Notes: generated by a model not told the origin, from the sequence alone. Positions 11,327-21,935 are shown, counted from the stretch's first letter. The stretch is 64,000 nt of DNA from Pseudoteredinibacter isoporae (GCF_011602085.1 NZ_JAAONY010000001.1:1975010-2039009); one strand, 5' to 3'. Program-made: numbers and translations.

Positions 11327-14026
11327 TTATACCATCGATTTCAAGCGGTAAAGCGCTTCGAGTGCCTGACGAGGGCTTAAATCATCCGGGTTTAAATTCG
11401 ACAGAGCATCAACTGCAGCGTGACTGCTGGCAAACATATCCGACTGTAATGGATTTGGATCGACAGCGTTGTTTGTCTCTGCTGGAATAGCCTCGGTTAC
11501 GAGGTTTACCGAATCAATACCGGAATTTTCCTCAACCTTTACATCAGTGGGGGCATTGTCAGCGACAGCCGTTTGTAATTGATGATTTGAATCGGCTTCC
11601 AGAGCGGCCAGTTGCGCTTTCGCTTCATTGAGTACTGCTGCTGGAATGCCCGCCAGTTTTGCAACTTGAATACCGTAACTTTGGCTAGCGGGGCCTTCTT
11701 CGATGTTGTGCAGAAAAATAATGTTATCGTTATGTTCGGTTGCAGACAGATGCACATTCGCCACGCTGTTGAGCGTTTCGGGTAATTGAGTTACCTCAAA
11801 ATAGTGCGTTGCAAATAAGGTAAAGGCGCGCACCATGCTGGCCAGGTGTTGGGCGCAAGCCCAGGCTAAAGATAGGCCATCGAAAGTGGAGGTGCCACGG
11901 CCAATTTCATCCATCAACACCAGACTGTGTTCCGTGGCGTTGTGAAGAATATTGGCGGTTTCGGTCATTTCAACCATAAAGGTTGATCGACCACCCGCAA
12001 GATCATCCGAAGAGCCAATGCGCGTAAAAATCTTATCAACCAAACCAATGTTCGCGGATTGCGCAGGAACAAAGCTACCAATTTGTGCGAGCAAAACGAT
12101 CAATGCCGTCTGACGCATATAGGTCGACTTACCACCCATGTTCGGACCGGTGACGATCAGCATTCGGCGTTCATTGTGAAAATTAACATCGTTCGGAACA
12201 AAAGGACCGTCAAGAACCTGCTCGACAACTGGATGGCGACCCTGTTCGATTTCGATACCGCTTTCTTCTTTGAGTGTTGGGCGTACCAGGCTGAGTTGAT
12301 CGGCGCGCTCGGCCAGGTTATTCAGAACATCCAATTCAGCAACCGCTGCGGCGGAATCTTGCAGCGTCAGCAAATCTTGATTAATGATTTCAACCAGCTC
12401 TTCATATAAGGCTTTTTCGCGAGACAGGGCGCGCGATTTTGCAGACAGCGCCTTGTCTTCAAATTCTTTCAGTTCCGGCGTAATAAAACGCTCGGCATTT
12501 TTTAAGGTCTGTCGACGAATGTACTCCGCCGGCGCGGATTCAGCCTGGGCTTTTGAGATCTCGATAAAGTAACCATGAACCCGATTGTAGCCAACTTTTA
12601 ATGTGGCAATGCCAGTGCGCTCGCGTTCCTGGGTTTCCAAATCGATAAGAAATTGCCCGGCGTTATTGCTGATGTTACGTAACTCATCCAGCTCGGCGTC
12701 GTAACCTTCAGCGATCACGCCACCATCGCGAATCACCACGGGTGGGTTTTCTACAATGGCTTTGTTCAGCAGATCAAGCAGTTCAGGGAATTCTGAAATT
12801 TGTGTGGCGAGACTTTTCAAGCGTGGTGCATTAAGTTCACTCAACTGCTGTTGAATTTGCGGGTAGCAAGCCAAAGAACTTAACAAGCGAGAAAGATCAC
12901 GCGGACGTGCAGAGCGCAAAGCAACACGACCTAAAATACGTTCCAGATCGCCAATATTTTTCAGCTGTTGTTGCAGCAATTCGTAACGATAACCATCCTG
13001 TAGCTGAGCAATGGCTTCCTGGCGCTGTTGCAGAGTTTCCAAATCGCGAAGTGGGCGATGCAGCCAGCGACGCAACAAGCGACCACCCATAGCGGTGCCA
13101 GTTTGATTAAATACTTCGTAGAGCGTGTTGTCCTGCTCGCCATTGAGGTTGCAGTCCAACTCCAGGTTTTTACGGGTGGAAGCGTCCATCGCTACGGCCT
13201 GATCCCTATCCTCCGCACGAATGGAGCGGATATGGGGCAGGGCGGTGCGTTGAGTTTCCTGGGCATAGGCAAACAGACAACCTGCAGCTGCAATCGCCAA
13301 AGGCAGGTGGCTACAACCAAAGCCGCTGAGGTCCTTGGTTTCAAATTGCTGATTCAATAATCGCTCAGCGGTTTCCAACTCAAACTCCCAAGGTGCGCGG
13401 CGACGCAGGCCCGGGCGCTGGGACCACATCGGATTATCGGCCAGCTCTTCGGCGACAAGAAGCTCGGCAGGATTCAAACGTTGAATCTCACCTTGCAGGG
13501 CATCGTCGCCATCAACCTGAAGGACCCAGAAGCGGCCCGCGCCGATATCCAGTGCGGCAATTCCATAGTGAAACTCACTGCGATCTTCACTGGGTTCTGC
13601 ATGAATAGCGACCAACAGATTGTCCTGGCTGCCGTCCAAAAGCGCTTCATCACTGATGGTGCCTGGTGTAACAATGCGTACTACTTTGCGCTCAACTGGC
13701 CCCTTACTGGTCGCTGGGTCGCCGATCTGCTCACAGATAGCAACTGACTCGCCCGCCCGCACTATCTTGGCGAGATAGTTATCCGCCGCATGGAAGGGAA
13801 TCCCCGCCATGGGAATCGGATCGCCACCCGATTTGCCTCGCGCCGTCAGTGTCACATCCAGCAAACGAGCCGCCTTCTTGGCATCGTCATAAAACAGCTC
13901 ATAGAAATCGCCCATACGGTAAAACACCAGCTCATTCGGATGCTCAGCCTTGATCTTCAGGTACTGCTGCATCATGGGGGTATGGGTAGGTTTGGCGGCG
14001 CCGGATTTGGAAGTGCTTTTGGTCAT
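11327..14026 (-). CDS. mutS: DNA mismatch repair protein MutS
   Basis: MutS recognises mismatches and short loops and starts MutL-dependent repair. The 899-residue protein has the mismatch-binding domain motif [18 protein letters not shown] with the conserved Phe-x-Glu near residue 41, connector, lever and clamp domains, and a C-terminal ATPase with Walker [11 protein letters not shown] and Walker [17 protein letters not shown]. It is about 45 residues longer than E. coli MutS (853), with a low-complexity acidic stretch at about residues 800-870 before the C-terminal [13 protein letters not shown] helix. The gene is monocistronic by appearance. Confidence 0.97.
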   Translation of the reverse strand: MTKSTSKSGAAKPTHTPMMQQYLKIKAEHPNELVFYRMGDFYELFYDDAKKAARLLDVTLTARGKSGGDPIPMAGIPFHAADNYLAKIVRAGESVAICEQIGDPATSKGPVERKVVRIVTPGTISDEALLDGSQDNLLVAIHAEPSEDRSEFHYGIAALDIGAGRFWVLQVDGDDALQGEIQRLNPAELLVAEELADNPMWSQRPGLRRRAPWEFELETAERLLNQQFETKDLSGFGCSHLPLAIAAAGCLFAYAQETQRTALPHIRSIRAEDRDQAVAMDASTRKNLELDCNLNGEQDNTLYEVFNQTGTAMGGRLLRRWLHRPLRDLETLQQRQEAIAQLQDGYRYELLQQQLKNIGDLERILGRVALRSARPRDLSRLLSSLACYPQIQQQLSELNAPRLKSLATQISEFPELLDLLNKAIVENPPVVIRDGGVIAEGYDAELDELRNISNNAGQFLIDLETQERERTGIATLKVGYNRVHGYFIEISKAQAESAPAEYIRRQTLKNAERFITPELKEFEDKALSAKSRALSREKALYEELVEIINQDLLTLQDSAAAVAELDVLNNLAERADQLSLVRPTLKEESGIEIEQGRHPVVEQVLDGPFVPNDVNFHNERRMLIVTGPNMGGKSTYMRQTALIVLLAQIGSFVPAQSANIGLVDKIFTRIGSSDDLAGGRSTFMVEMTETANILHNATEHSLVLMDEIGRGTSTFDGLSLAWACAQHLASMVRAFTLFATHYFEVTQLPETLNSVANVHLSATEHNDNIIFLHNIEEGPASQSYGIQVAKLAGIPAAVLNEAKAQLAALEADSNHQLQTAVADNAPTDVKVEENSGIDSVNLVTEAIPAETNNAVDPNPLQSDMFASSHAAVDALSNLNPDDLSPRQALEALYRLKSMV

Positions 14027-14498
14027 TAAAATAGCTTTAGTTTATATAAATCAATGGGTTACAGATCCCTTGCTGTCTCTAGGCTCTTATATGAAGCCAA
14101 GAAATATCGAGCAAAAGTGTCGCAAACAGTACTTTTGTTTGGTTTTTTGTGGCTTTGCGCGACGAACAAAAGGCAGCGAATTGCGAGCAGTGCAGCATAC
14201 CAAAAGTGCTTGTAAACGACTATCAGTTAAGGCTTTAGAAGCTATGAAACCCGGGTGCAAGTCTTTTTATATCTTCAGGAGTACATTGTGGATGAGTGTG
14301 TTAATGGGATACGTGTTCCTGGCGCGAGAAAGAAAAAAGTAGATTGAGACTCGATGAACACTTGAGGTGGATGTTGTTCAATCTATAGACCACCTCATGG
14401 CTCAAGAAGTTACCCGTAAAATGATCGTAGAGCATGTATGTCGATTGTTCGTCGAAGCACTCAGGAGAAATAATGTCCTAGATGGAATAATCCTCTTG
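14027..14498. other. Intergenic region, no gene recognised
   Basis: This 472-base stretch lies between the mutS start and the 3' end of a LysR gene. One weak open frame at 13950-14342 on + overlaps mutS and has no recognisable protein features. An 8-bp inverted repeat (TGAGGTGG at 14363-14370 and CCACCTCA at 14390-14397) could act as a weak terminator. It marks the boundary where the core gene order stops. Confidence 0.5.
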
Positions 14499-15401
14499 TT
14501 ACTCAGGAAGGAGGGTGTTTGCAGCCTCTTGTGTGAATTCAATGAAAGTTTTCACATAGTCAGGTCGATGCGTTCTGCTTGGGTATACCGCATAAACCGT
14601 TTTTTCATCAAAGAATTTATAATTTTTAAATAGCGGAATGAGTTCGCCGCTGTCGACTTCTTGCTGGATGCTCACTTCAGGTAAACACGCTAAGCCTAGC
14701 CCATCCATGCAACCAGTCTTAAGTACAAATGTATTATTGCTTGAAAACTTATCTATAACGGTAATCTTTTCTTCGATCTGTGTTTGCCTGTTAAGGGCTG
14801 TGAGAGTCGTAGAAGTGTTTGTATAACTTAAGAAAGGTATGCCTTTTAGGCTTCGTATATTAGTTGGTACGATGGAATGTTTCTGAATAAAGCCTGGGCT
14901 TGCGCACAGGATCATATTGGTAGAGAAGAGTTTTTGTGCAACTAGACCTGAGCTTTTTAGGGGACCAACCCTTATGGCAATGTCGACATCCTGCTTAAAT
15001 AGTTCTGCATGTTTATTATCCAAATCCAGTTCCAGCTTAATATCGGGATATTCGTTGATAAAGCGGGTAAAGCATCTGGACATCAGGTCTATGCCTAATG
15101 TTAGGGGGAGGGAGACCTTCAATATGCCCGACATAGGGCCAGTTTCTCTTGAGAGGGTTTGCAGGGCGTGTTTCATAGACTTTACTTCTTGACTGCAGGC
15201 TCTGACCAATTCTTCCCCCTTTGCTGTGAGTTTCAGAGACCGCGTATTACGTTCGAATAAACGCGCACCTAATTGGTTTTCAAACTCACTCACCCTCCGA
15301 CTAATCGTGCTGGACGGTATTTCCAATGCTTTGGAGGCCGAGATAAAACTACCATTCTCAGCGATAGCTACCACTACCGCGATATCATCATAATTCAACA
15401 T
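14499..15401 (-). CDS. LysR-family transcriptional regulator
   Basis: The 300-residue protein has an N-terminal winged helix-turn-helix (ISASKALEIPSSTISRRVSEFENQLGARLF split over residues 20-50) and a C-terminal periplasmic-binding-like effector domain with the usual SGILKVSLP start and DLDNKHAELFKQDVDIAIRVG block. The ATG at 15401 gives MLNYDDIAVVV, a typical LysR start; a TTG 12 bases upstream is in frame. It is divergent from the DUF998 gene with about 100 bases between, the common layout of a LysR gene and its target. The inducer is unknown. Confidence 0.93.
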   Translation of the reverse strand: MLNYDDIAVVVAIAENGSFISASKALEIPSSTISRRVSEFENQLGARLFERNTRSLKLTAKGEELVRACSQEVKSMKHALQTLSRETGPMSGILKVSLPLTLGIDLMSRCFTRFINEYPDIKLELDLDNKHAELFKQDVDIAIRVGPLKSSGLVAQKLFSTNMILCASPGFIQKHSIVPTNIRSLKGIPFLSYTNTSTTLTALNRQTQIEEKITVIDKFSSNNTFVLKTGCMDGLGLACLPEVSIQQEVDSGELIPLFKNYKFFDEKTVYAVYPSRTHRPDYVKTFIEFTQEAANTLLPE

Positions 15402-15502
15402 ATTGATTCGCAATCGGGATAATCCTTCCCGTTTTTATTGGTTATTAATGTCAATATGGGATGATAGTATGAAGTACAACGGATTTAAACGGTCGACAAC
15501 GA

Positions 15503-16120
15503 ATGTTATTTAGTCTGAATCTATTAGGGATAGTCAGTGTTGCTTACTTGGTGTTAGGGGTGTTCGTTACTAGTAAGTTCTATCCTGGCTATAGTCACTC
15601 GAAGCAATTTATGAGTGAGTTGGGTGCGAGTGGTAGCCCAACTCAACAACTTTCTCCGATCATAAATAACTATCCTTTGGCGCTGATGTTTTGCGCTTTT
15701 GGGTGGTCGATCCTGTTGAAAAGTGAGGAGGATTTTACAGAGCAGCTAGTCGGTGCCAGCATCATTATTCATGGTCTCGCAACAGCGTTTGCTGGCCTCT
15801 TTCCGATGGACCGGGACCCGTACACCCCTAAAGCGAGTCTTCGTGGTCAGATTCACGGTTTGGCTGGAATGTTTGTCATGATTTCTTTAATTGTAGCGCC
15901 TTGTTCAGTGTTGTTTTCAGGAAGTTACTCAATCGTTTTTAAAGTCTTTTCAATCGTGTGTGTCTTGCTTACATTGCTTTTTCTAGCGTTGATGATAAAG
16001 GCTTACAAGAAGCGAAAACTCAGTGGGCTATTTCAGCGGCTATGTTATGGTTCGCAACTCGTCTGGCTCGCGGGACTATCGGTCCGCAATGAAATGCTTT
16101 TAACACTTATAAATTCTTAG
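15503..16120 (+). CDS. DUF998 family membrane protein
   Basis: The 205-residue product has about six hydrophobic segments and the family hallmarks FMSELGASGSP after the first segment and the GLFPMDRDP loop in the middle. DUF998 proteins are inner membrane proteins of unknown function. The gene is divergent from the LysR gene at 14499-15401, so that regulator is a likely controller. No clear Shine-Dalgarno sequence was seen before the ATG. Confidence 0.8.
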   Translation: MLFSLNLLGIVSVAYLVLGVFVTSKFYPGYSHSKQFMSELGASGSPTQQLSPIINNYPLALMFCAFGWSILLKSEEDFTEQLVGASIIIHGLATAFAGLFPMDRDPYTPKASLRGQIHGLAGMFVMISLIVAPCSVLFSGSYSIVFKVFSIVCVLLTLLFLALMIKAYKKRKLSGLFQRLCYGSQLVWLAGLSVRNEMLLTLINS

Positions 16121-16431
16121 ATCAGGATCAAACGAGGTTGCGAATCACAAAGCTAGAAATGGTTATGCCTTTTCGCAAATATTATGTGGTGATATTCAAG
16201 GCTAGTTAACGAATTTGACTGCTTTATCGAGTTAATCAGGAAGACTCATTTCTATTGTCGAGTTATATCTACCAATGTTGGCTTCTACAGATTGATGTTT
16301 GACCCCGCAGCCTGAGTATTTTGATTTCAATCAACCTATTAGGCCCCTTTCGGATTCTTTCAGTTTGAGCGCCTTATGGGCCCCCTTATGTTATCGTTAT
16401 CTGAGCGATTAACCTGGTCGGAGCAAATAAC
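16121..16431. other. Intergenic region, nothing recognised
   Basis: About 310 bases between the DUF998 gene and the SnoaL-like gene. No open frame of note, repeat or strong hairpin was found. It presumably contains the promoter of the next gene. Confidence 0.4.
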
Positions 16432-16785
16432 ATGATAGAGATAAAAAGCCCAGCAGTAGAGCAATGGTTTGAATGCTGGAATTCGGGCAATATTGAAGAT
16501 CTGCCTATTGCTGATGATTTTACGCATACCAGCCCATTTGGCACCATCGAAGGTAAAAAGCGTTACCTTGAAATTGTCGCCAAAAATAAGCAGGACTTTT
16601 TAGGTAATACCTTGATCGTAACAAAGCAAATCACCGAGGGAACTCATGTTTGTGTTCAATTTGAGCAGAGCAATAAAAACACTGGCTTGGAAATGACGGT
16701 GTGTGAGTGGTACGAGTTGGAAGGCGATGTTATCAAGTCCATTCGCTCTTTTTATAATATTGGTAACGCCGAGATTACCGGTTAA
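16432..16785 (+). CDS. SnoaL-like/NTF2-fold protein
   Basis: This 117-residue protein resembles the SnoaL-like small polyketide-cyclase/ketosteroid-isomerase fold. It opens with a helix containing AVEQWFECWNSGNIEDLP, then DDFTHTSPFGTIEGKKRYLEI, the arrangement of this family, and ends with a strand pattern VCEWYELEGDVIKSIRSFY. Such proteins are often small-molecule isomerases, cyclases or orphan cone-shaped binding proteins. No operon partner is adjacent, so function cannot be inferred. Confidence 0.75.
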   Translation: MIEIKSPAVEQWFECWNSGNIEDLPIADDFTHTSPFGTIEGKKRYLEIVAKNKQDFLGNTLIVTKQITEGTHVCVQFEQSNKNTGLEMTVCEWYELEGDVIKSIRSFYNIGNAEITG

Positions 16786-17026
16786 TCGTTCTGGAAAATT
16801 GATGCGCTTTATTCAGAGAATTAAGGTAAAACCTTAGCCCCGTTTTCCAATAGCCGTTGACGTATGATTGATCGGTGGCAACGGGCTTCATTCTCACATG
16901 GCGCTTGGTAAAGGTGAAGATAGATTCTTTGACGTACAACGACATCGCATAGGTCACTGTACGCCAAAAAGATTAATGGAGATTTGAAGGACGTGTTATC
17001 TTGCTATAGAAGGCATTTGAAGTCGC

Positions 17027-18970
17027 TTATTTAACCGTATTATCAGGTGAGCGACAGGCTTCGCTCAGGTAAGCCAATGCACTATCGATATTTTCATGAT
17101 TAACGCTGCTTCCATCCAATAAACGAAGGTTAACCTGTCCGGTTTCGGCTTCATTCGCCCCCACAATTGCCATATAAGGGATCTTCTTGAGTGTGTTCTG
17201 TCGAATCTTGTATCCGATTTTTTCATTGCCCAGGTCGGCGGTGGCACGTAAGCCGGCACGTTTAAACGACGCGCATAGTTGTTTGGCGTAATCGTTGGAG
17301 GCATCCGTAATGGTTAACACCACGATTTGAGTTGGTGCTAACCAGGCTGGGAATTTACCTTCGTAATGCTCAATCAATATGCCGATAAAGCGTTCAAGGG
17401 AGCCAAACAAGGCTCGGTGAAGCATCACTGGCGCTTTGCGGCTTCCCGACTCATCGACATACTCCAGTGAGAAACGAGAGGGCAGATTCATGTCAACCTG
17501 AAGAGTTCCGCATTGCCAGTCTCGGCCGATGGCATCCCGTAATACAAATTCCAACTTCGGTCCGTAAAACGCGCCTTCTCCGGGATTTAGCTGGTAATCA
17601 AGATTCAGGTTGCGTAGCGATTCGACCAGAGCGGCTTCGACGATATCCCAGGTTTCGTCGTCACCCATGCGGCTTTCAGGGCGAGTGGAGAGTTTGATGG
17701 AGACGTTTTCAAAGCCAAATTGTTGGTAGATGTCCAATACCAGATGGATAATGTTGGTGCATTCATCTTGCATTTGTTCGGGCGTACAATAGATGTGAGC
17801 GTCGTCTTGGGTGAAATGACGAACCCTGAGCAGACCATGCAGAGAACCGGACGGTTCATAGCGGTGCACTTTACCAAACTCCGCCATGCGGATGGGAAGG
17901 TCGCGATAGCTTTTCAGGCCGTGGTCATACATTAACACACTGCCAGGACAGCTCATGGGTTTGAGTGCCAGAGTTTTGTCATCGGCGGTGTCAGTGGTGT
18001 ACATATGTTCCTGATAATTTTGCCAATGGCCGGAGGTTTCCCATAGACCTCGATCCATCATATCCGGTGTATTTACTTCGATGTAATCCGCTTCCTGTTG
18101 ACGGCGGCGCATGTAGTTAATCAGGGTCTGAAACAGGGTCCAACCTTTGCTTTGCCAGAATACGGCACCAATGGCATCTTCGTGAAAGTAAAAAAGCTCC
18201 AGGTCCTTGCCGAGTCGGCGATGGTCACGTTTTTCTGCTTCCTCCAGCATGTTCAGGTAGGACTTCAGCTCCTTTTTGGTCGCCCATGCAGTCCCGTAAA
18301 TTCGCTGCAGTTGTTCATTGTTGGCATCGCCACGCCAATAGGCGCCGGATATCTTGGTGAGCTTTATATGTTCCAGAAAACGAGTGTTGGGCACGTGAGG
18401 GCCGCGGCACATATCGATATATTCTTCATGAAAATACAAGGCAAGATCTTCATTTCCGTCGATATCTTCAATCAATTTGAGTTTGTAGCTTTCTTCGCGT
18501 TGTTCGAAGGTTTCGATCACTTGCTTACGTGGCAACACTTTCTTAATGACATCGTAGTGTTTGGCGACCAGTAGCTTCACTCGTTGCTCGATAGACTCCA
18601 GATCATCTGATGTAAATGGTCGTTCATAGGCTATATCGTAATAGAATCCGTTGTCGATGACGGGGCCGATGACCATTTTGGCGCTTGGGAAAAGTTGTTT
18701 GACAGCATGGCCAATCAAATGGGCACAGGAGTGGCGAATAATATGAAGCCCGTCGGCATCCTTTGCGGTAATGATTTTTACGGATGCATCATGTTGGATA
18801 AGGTCGCAGGCATCAGCAAGCTTGCCGTCGACTTCTCCCGCGATGGTAGCTTTTGCCAAGCCGGTGCCGATGCTTCTGGCAACATCCATAACCGTCGGGT
18901 TTTCGGGAAATTCTTTTGTTGATCCATCGGGTAGGCTAATAGTAACGGGATGACTTGATGAAGTGTTCAT
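17027..18970 (-). CDS. thrS: Threonyl-tRNA synthetase, stand-alone copy
   Basis: ThrRS charges tRNA-Thr with threonine. The 647-residue protein has all domains: TGS (about 8-70), the editing domain with HSCAH (His80, His84) and the CRGPH block (Cys188, His192), the class II catalytic core, and the anticodon-binding domain. Zinc ligands Cys341, His392 and His518 are present and match E. coli Cys334/His385/His511 by a constant offset of 7. The residue matching the highly conserved His337 of NCPGH is Ser344 (SCPGS). thrS normally heads thrS-infC-rpmI-rplT; here no such genes follow, suggesting a second copy. A Zur-like palindrome lies 185 bases upstream. Confidence 0.95.
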   Translation of the reverse strand: MNTSSSHPVTISLPDGSTKEFPENPTVMDVARSIGTGLAKATIAGEVDGKLADACDLIQHDASVKIITAKDADGLHIIRHSCAHLIGHAVKQLFPSAKMVIGPVIDNGFYYDIAYERPFTSDDLESIEQRVKLLVAKHYDVIKKVLPRKQVIETFEQREESYKLKLIEDIDGNEDLALYFHEEYIDMCRGPHVPNTRFLEHIKLTKISGAYWRGDANNEQLQRIYGTAWATKKELKSYLNMLEEAEKRDHRRLGKDLELFYFHEDAIGAVFWQSKGWTLFQTLINYMRRRQQEADYIEVNTPDMMDRGLWETSGHWQNYQEHMYTTDTADDKTLALKPMSCPGSVLMYDHGLKSYRDLPIRMAEFGKVHRYEPSGSLHGLLRVRHFTQDDAHIYCTPEQMQDECTNIIHLVLDIYQQFGFENVSIKLSTRPESRMGDDETWDIVEAALVESLRNLNLDYQLNPGEGAFYGPKLEFVLRDAIGRDWQCGTLQVDMNLPSRFSLEYVDESGSRKAPVMLHRALFGSLERFIGILIEHYEGKFPAWLAPTQIVVLTITDASNDYAKQLCASFKRAGLRATADLGNEKIGYKIRQNTLKKIPYMAIVGANEAETGQVNLRLLDGSSVNHENIDSALAYLSEACRSPDNTVK

Positions 18971-19294
18971 AGTGAGTGTCGGTTGTCGTTTTCGCTGATT
19001 CGGTTGATTTGCAGGTGGTGTAAGCGTAATTATGGTTGCTCAAGCGCATTGGAGGCTTCTGCCTCTGGGGCGAGTGTTTGTCCCCATAACAGGTGAATGA
19101 ACGGTCGTTGGGGCATTGCTTTGGACTCAGGCAGTTTACGGATTGATTCGTTTTCGATACTGTTATGTTATAACATAACAGTATCGTGGAAAAGCTTTAC
19201 TAAAGCATAGGGATGGCAAATGGAGCAATATGGTCCTCGCCATACCGTTGGTTGCCAGTTTTGTCGGAATATTTCATTTGAGGGTGGTTAATTG
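18971..19294. other. Divergent intergenic region thrS / nuclease-like gene
   Basis: This 324-base gap holds no gene. Its only marked structure is the perfect palindrome at 19155-19186. Both flanking genes must have their promoters here. Confidence 0.5.
19155..19186. promoter_or_regulatory. 32-bp perfect palindrome, double Zur-box-like operator
   Basis: The two 16-base halves are exact reverse complements with no loop. It contains two overlapping matches to the gammaproteobacterial Zur pattern GTTAT-N3-ATAAC: GTTATGTTATAAC at 19162-19174 and GTTATAACATAAC at 19167-19179. It lies between the divergent thrS (start 18970) and the secreted nuclease-like gene (start 19295), so it could act on either. 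The Zur reading is inference; the palindrome itself is certain. Confidence 0.6.
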
Positions 19295-20455
19295 ATGCGC
19301 ACAAGTTATCGTATCTTCTTCTTTCTGTTTGTCTTTTGGACCAGTGCCAGTGTGTCGGCTGACTTATCAGTTGGTGATCGTGTGACCCTTGTTAAGCGCG
19401 ATCAAGGTGTCCCCGCGCATCCTGCTGAGGGTGATTTCAATGTGTCTTTTCGATTTACACCTGGATCGGAAGTAAAAATTGAGGCGATCGGACACTGGCT
19501 AAAAGTTTCCGGTGAGGCCACAGATGGCCGTGGAAGCATCGGCTGGATTGCAAAGCGTTATGTGGCCAATTCCCATGGCCAGAACCTTCCTGAGGTGACT
19601 CTGGCCTCGGAGCTGGACTGGTGCCCACCGAAGGGCTCGTCTGAAAAGCATCCAAGCGGGCGTCTTCGTATCGCCAGTTGGAATATTGAGAACCTTCATG
19701 CCAAAAATGGTGAGAGTGTTTATCCAGATTCGGTGAAACGACGAGATGTGGATTACGAACGTATCAAGTGTTACATACGGCGTCTGGACGCAGATATTCT
19801 CGCGGTACAGGAAGTTGATGGTGAGGAAGCGCTGAAGCGTATTGTGGACACTGACGTTTACGATATCGTGGTATCCAAACGTGATGCGGATCAAAACACC
19901 GGGTTTGCATATAAAAAGGGATTAAATGTTACACCGCGAGAGGATTTTAAAGCGTTAAACATAGAGCGTGAACGTCGAGGCACGCGTATTGATCTTGAGC
20001 ACAACGGGAAAACTATTCGCCTGATGAGTGTTCATTTAAAGAGCGGCTGTTTTTCTAACGAGAGTTCGAGTATTAACTACGCTTGCCAGGTTTTACAAAA
20101 GCAGGTTCCGGTTTTGGAGCAGTGGATTGACGAGAGTGCCCGACTGGCGGATGGTTTTATCATTCTTGGAGACTTTAATCGCAGGGTCAATGCCGTTGGG
20201 GATTTGGTCTGGCGGGCGTGGGATGACAGGGAGCCTGCGAATGCAGATTTGACTTCGATAACCGCCGATATGCCCATTAGCTGCCGTGATAACAGGTATA
20301 CGACGTTTATTGATCACATTGTTCTCGATAAGCGGGCAGCCAACTGGTTTGATCAGGCTTCCTTTCGGCATGTGAATTTCCGACAGGCAGATAAGCGCAA
20401 GTGGAACAAGATTTCTGACCATTGTCCTATCGTGGGCGAGCTGTGGGTGGAATAG
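19295..20455 (+). CDS. Secreted endonuclease/exonuclease/phosphatase-fold protein with SH3-like domain
   Basis: The product (386 residues) starts with a signal peptide ending near VSADL. An SH3-like region (about 25-90, ending in GSIGWIAKRYV) is followed by an EEP domain from about 120 to the end: RIASWNIENLHA (Asn), LAVQEVDGEE (catalytic Glu), MSVHLKSGC, IILGDFNRR (Asp/Asn) and the terminal SDHCPIVGEL (His). This set is typical of DNase I-like phosphodiesterases, so extracellular nuclease or phosphodiesterase activity is likely. The ATG at 19295 has GAGGGTGG upstream; a TTG one codon earlier is in frame. A phosphatase gene follows 40 bases later, suggesting nucleic-acid or phosphate scavenging. 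Confidence 0.85.
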   Translation: MRTSYRIFFFLFVFWTSASVSADLSVGDRVTLVKRDQGVPAHPAEGDFNVSFRFTPGSEVKIEAIGHWLKVSGEATDGRGSIGWIAKRYVANSHGQNLPEVTLASELDWCPPKGSSEKHPSGRLRIASWNIENLHAKNGESVYPDSVKRRDVDYERIKCYIRRLDADILAVQEVDGEEALKRIVDTDVYDIVVSKRDADQNTGFAYKKGLNVTPREDFKALNIERERRGTRIDLEHNGKTIRLMSVHLKSGCFSNESSSINYACQVLQKQVPVLEQWIDESARLADGFIILGDFNRRVNAVGDLVWRAWDDREPANADLTSITADMPISCRDNRYTTFIDHIVLDKRAANWFDQASFRHVNFRQADKRKWNKISDHCPIVGELWVE

Positions 20456-20497
20456 TTTTTCAAGCTTATTCTGATTTGAATGAAACAGGGCGTATCT

Positions 20498-21352
20498 ATG
20501 TGCAAAAAGTATTGGTGGTGGATTCCCATCGCGGTTGTAGTTTTGATCGGAGGTTGTGCTGACAGGTCGAAAGACCTTGAGGAAGATCACGGTGCAGTGG
20601 TGAACAACAATATGAATAGCGCGCTGTGGATACAGACCTCTGCGGAGTATCACGCGACGGCTATTCAGAGTTATCGTGCTGCCAGTGACAAAATCGGGCG
20701 AGCAATGAGCGCTCCATTATGGACAGCAATGTTAGAACAATCCGGCCAGGCAGTTTTACCTTCCAGGGCTGCCGTTATTCTCGATGTCGATGAAACTGTC
20801 CTGGATAACTCCCCTTATCTTGCAAAGCGAATTATTCAAGGGGAGGGCTGGGAGCCCGAAAGTTGGGACAATTGGGTTGCCATGGCGTCGGCCAAGGCGA
20901 TTCCCGGATCTGTTGAGTTTATTAATCATCTGACTGAAGCGGGCATCGATGCTGTTTTTATTACGAATCGTGAATGTGTTCAGCGAGAATCTTCAGGTGA
21001 CCCTTGCCCCCAAAAAACGGACACCATTGAGAATCTAAAAAGCGTGGGTATCAGCGTCGTGAAGCCCGAGAATGTGCTTCTTAAAAGCGAAATACCAGAA
21101 TGGACCTCGGAAAAGCAATCCCGAAGAGCTTATATTGCTGACAAGTATCGTGTCCTTATGTTGGTCGGCGATGACCTTGGCGATTTCTTGCCCGATGTAA
21201 AAATGCACATCACGCCAGCGGAAAGAAGAGTGCTTGTTGATCAATAAAAAGACAACTGGGGAGAGAAATGGTTTGTGTTGGGGAATCCAACATACGGCTC
21301 ATGGCTGACGATTCTTAACGACCCGGCCTCGCAATATCTAAACGTCTATTGA
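20498..21352 (+). pseudogene. Acid phosphatase, lipoprotein e(P4) type, with in-frame stop
   Basis: HAD-superfamily class B/C-type lipoprotein acid phosphatase: lipobox VLIGGC, motif I ILDVDETVLDNSPY, motif II in FITNRE, and motif III-IV in LMLVGDDLGDF. A TAA at 21245-21247 ends the frame after 249 residues, but the same frame continues open to the TGA at 21350 and encodes NWGEKWFVLGNPTYGSW, the normal C-terminal block of this family. The TAA stands where the family usually has Tyr, so one base change explains it. The product therefore lacks its last ~35 residues unless the stop is read through. The ATG at 20498 has AGGGCG upstream; an ATG at 20480 is in frame. Confidence 0.85.
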
Positions 21353-21367
21353 TCGATGACAGGAACC

Positions 21368-21396
21368 GCCGGGAAGATGTGTTCTCTCCCGGCTTT
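21368..21396 (+). terminator. Stem-loop after phosphatase gene
   Basis: GCCGGGA (21368-21374) pairs with TCCCGGC (21387-21393), followed by TTT. It lies 16 bases after the distal stop (21352) and not after the internal TAA, supporting the longer frame as the original gene. Confidence 0.65.
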
Positions 21397-21476
21397 AGAT
21401 CACTGTTCCTGCCTGCCTATCTGATGGCTTGGTGATTGATCTTGTTGACAGCCGAGCTGACTTTTCGCCCAACACT

Positions 21477-21935
21477 TTATTGGCTGCGTTGTTGAATGTA
21501 ACGTTCGTAATCGGGAACGCGCTTGTCGAAAGGCTGATCCAGAAGACTGGAAGCCATCATCATATCGGCGCTGGCAAAGTTACAGGCAACAGGGATATTC
21601 CAAACGGCGGCTATTCGCAGCAGAGCTTTCACATCGGGATCATGGGGCATGGGCTCAAAGGGATCCCAGAAAAACACCAGCATATCCACATCGCCTTCAC
21701 TGATCCTGGCACCAATCTGCTGGTCTCCTCCCAGAGGACCACTGATCAACTTTTCAATGTTTAAACTACAGTGCTTTTCGATCAGCTGGCCAGATGTTCC
21801 TGTGGCACAAATCCTGTGTTGTGAAAGTGATGCCTCATGCTTTGTGCACCAGTCGATAAGAGATGACTTAAGGTTGTCGTGGGCAACCAGGGCGATAACC
21901 TTCCGGGCTGGTGTTTGTACGGTTTTATAGTTCAT
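21477..21935 (-). CDS. mgsA: Methylglyoxal synthase
   Basis: MgsA converts dihydroxyacetone phosphate to methylglyoxal and phosphate, a bypass used when phosphorylated sugars accumulate. The 152-residue length fits. Visible signatures are IALVAHDNLKSSLIDW near the N-terminus, ICATGTSGQ, SGPLGGDQQIGARI with the catalytic Asp region, and FFWDPFEPMPHDPDVKALLRIA. The gene is alone on the - strand. A VOC-family (glyoxalase-like) protein is encoded 6 kb away, but no link is shown. Confidence 0.96.
   Translation of the reverse strand: MNYKTVQTPARKVIALVAHDNLKSSLIDWCTKHEASLSQHRICATGTSGQLIEKHCSLNIEKLISGPLGGDQQIGARISEGDVDMLVFFWDPFEPMPHDPDVKALLRIAAVWNIPVACNFASADMMMASSLLDQPFDKRVPDYERYIQQRSQ

Noticed and set aside
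13950..14342. Open frame on + overlapping the mutS start
   Set aside because: Part is a mutS shadow and the rest has no recognisable domain or start signal.
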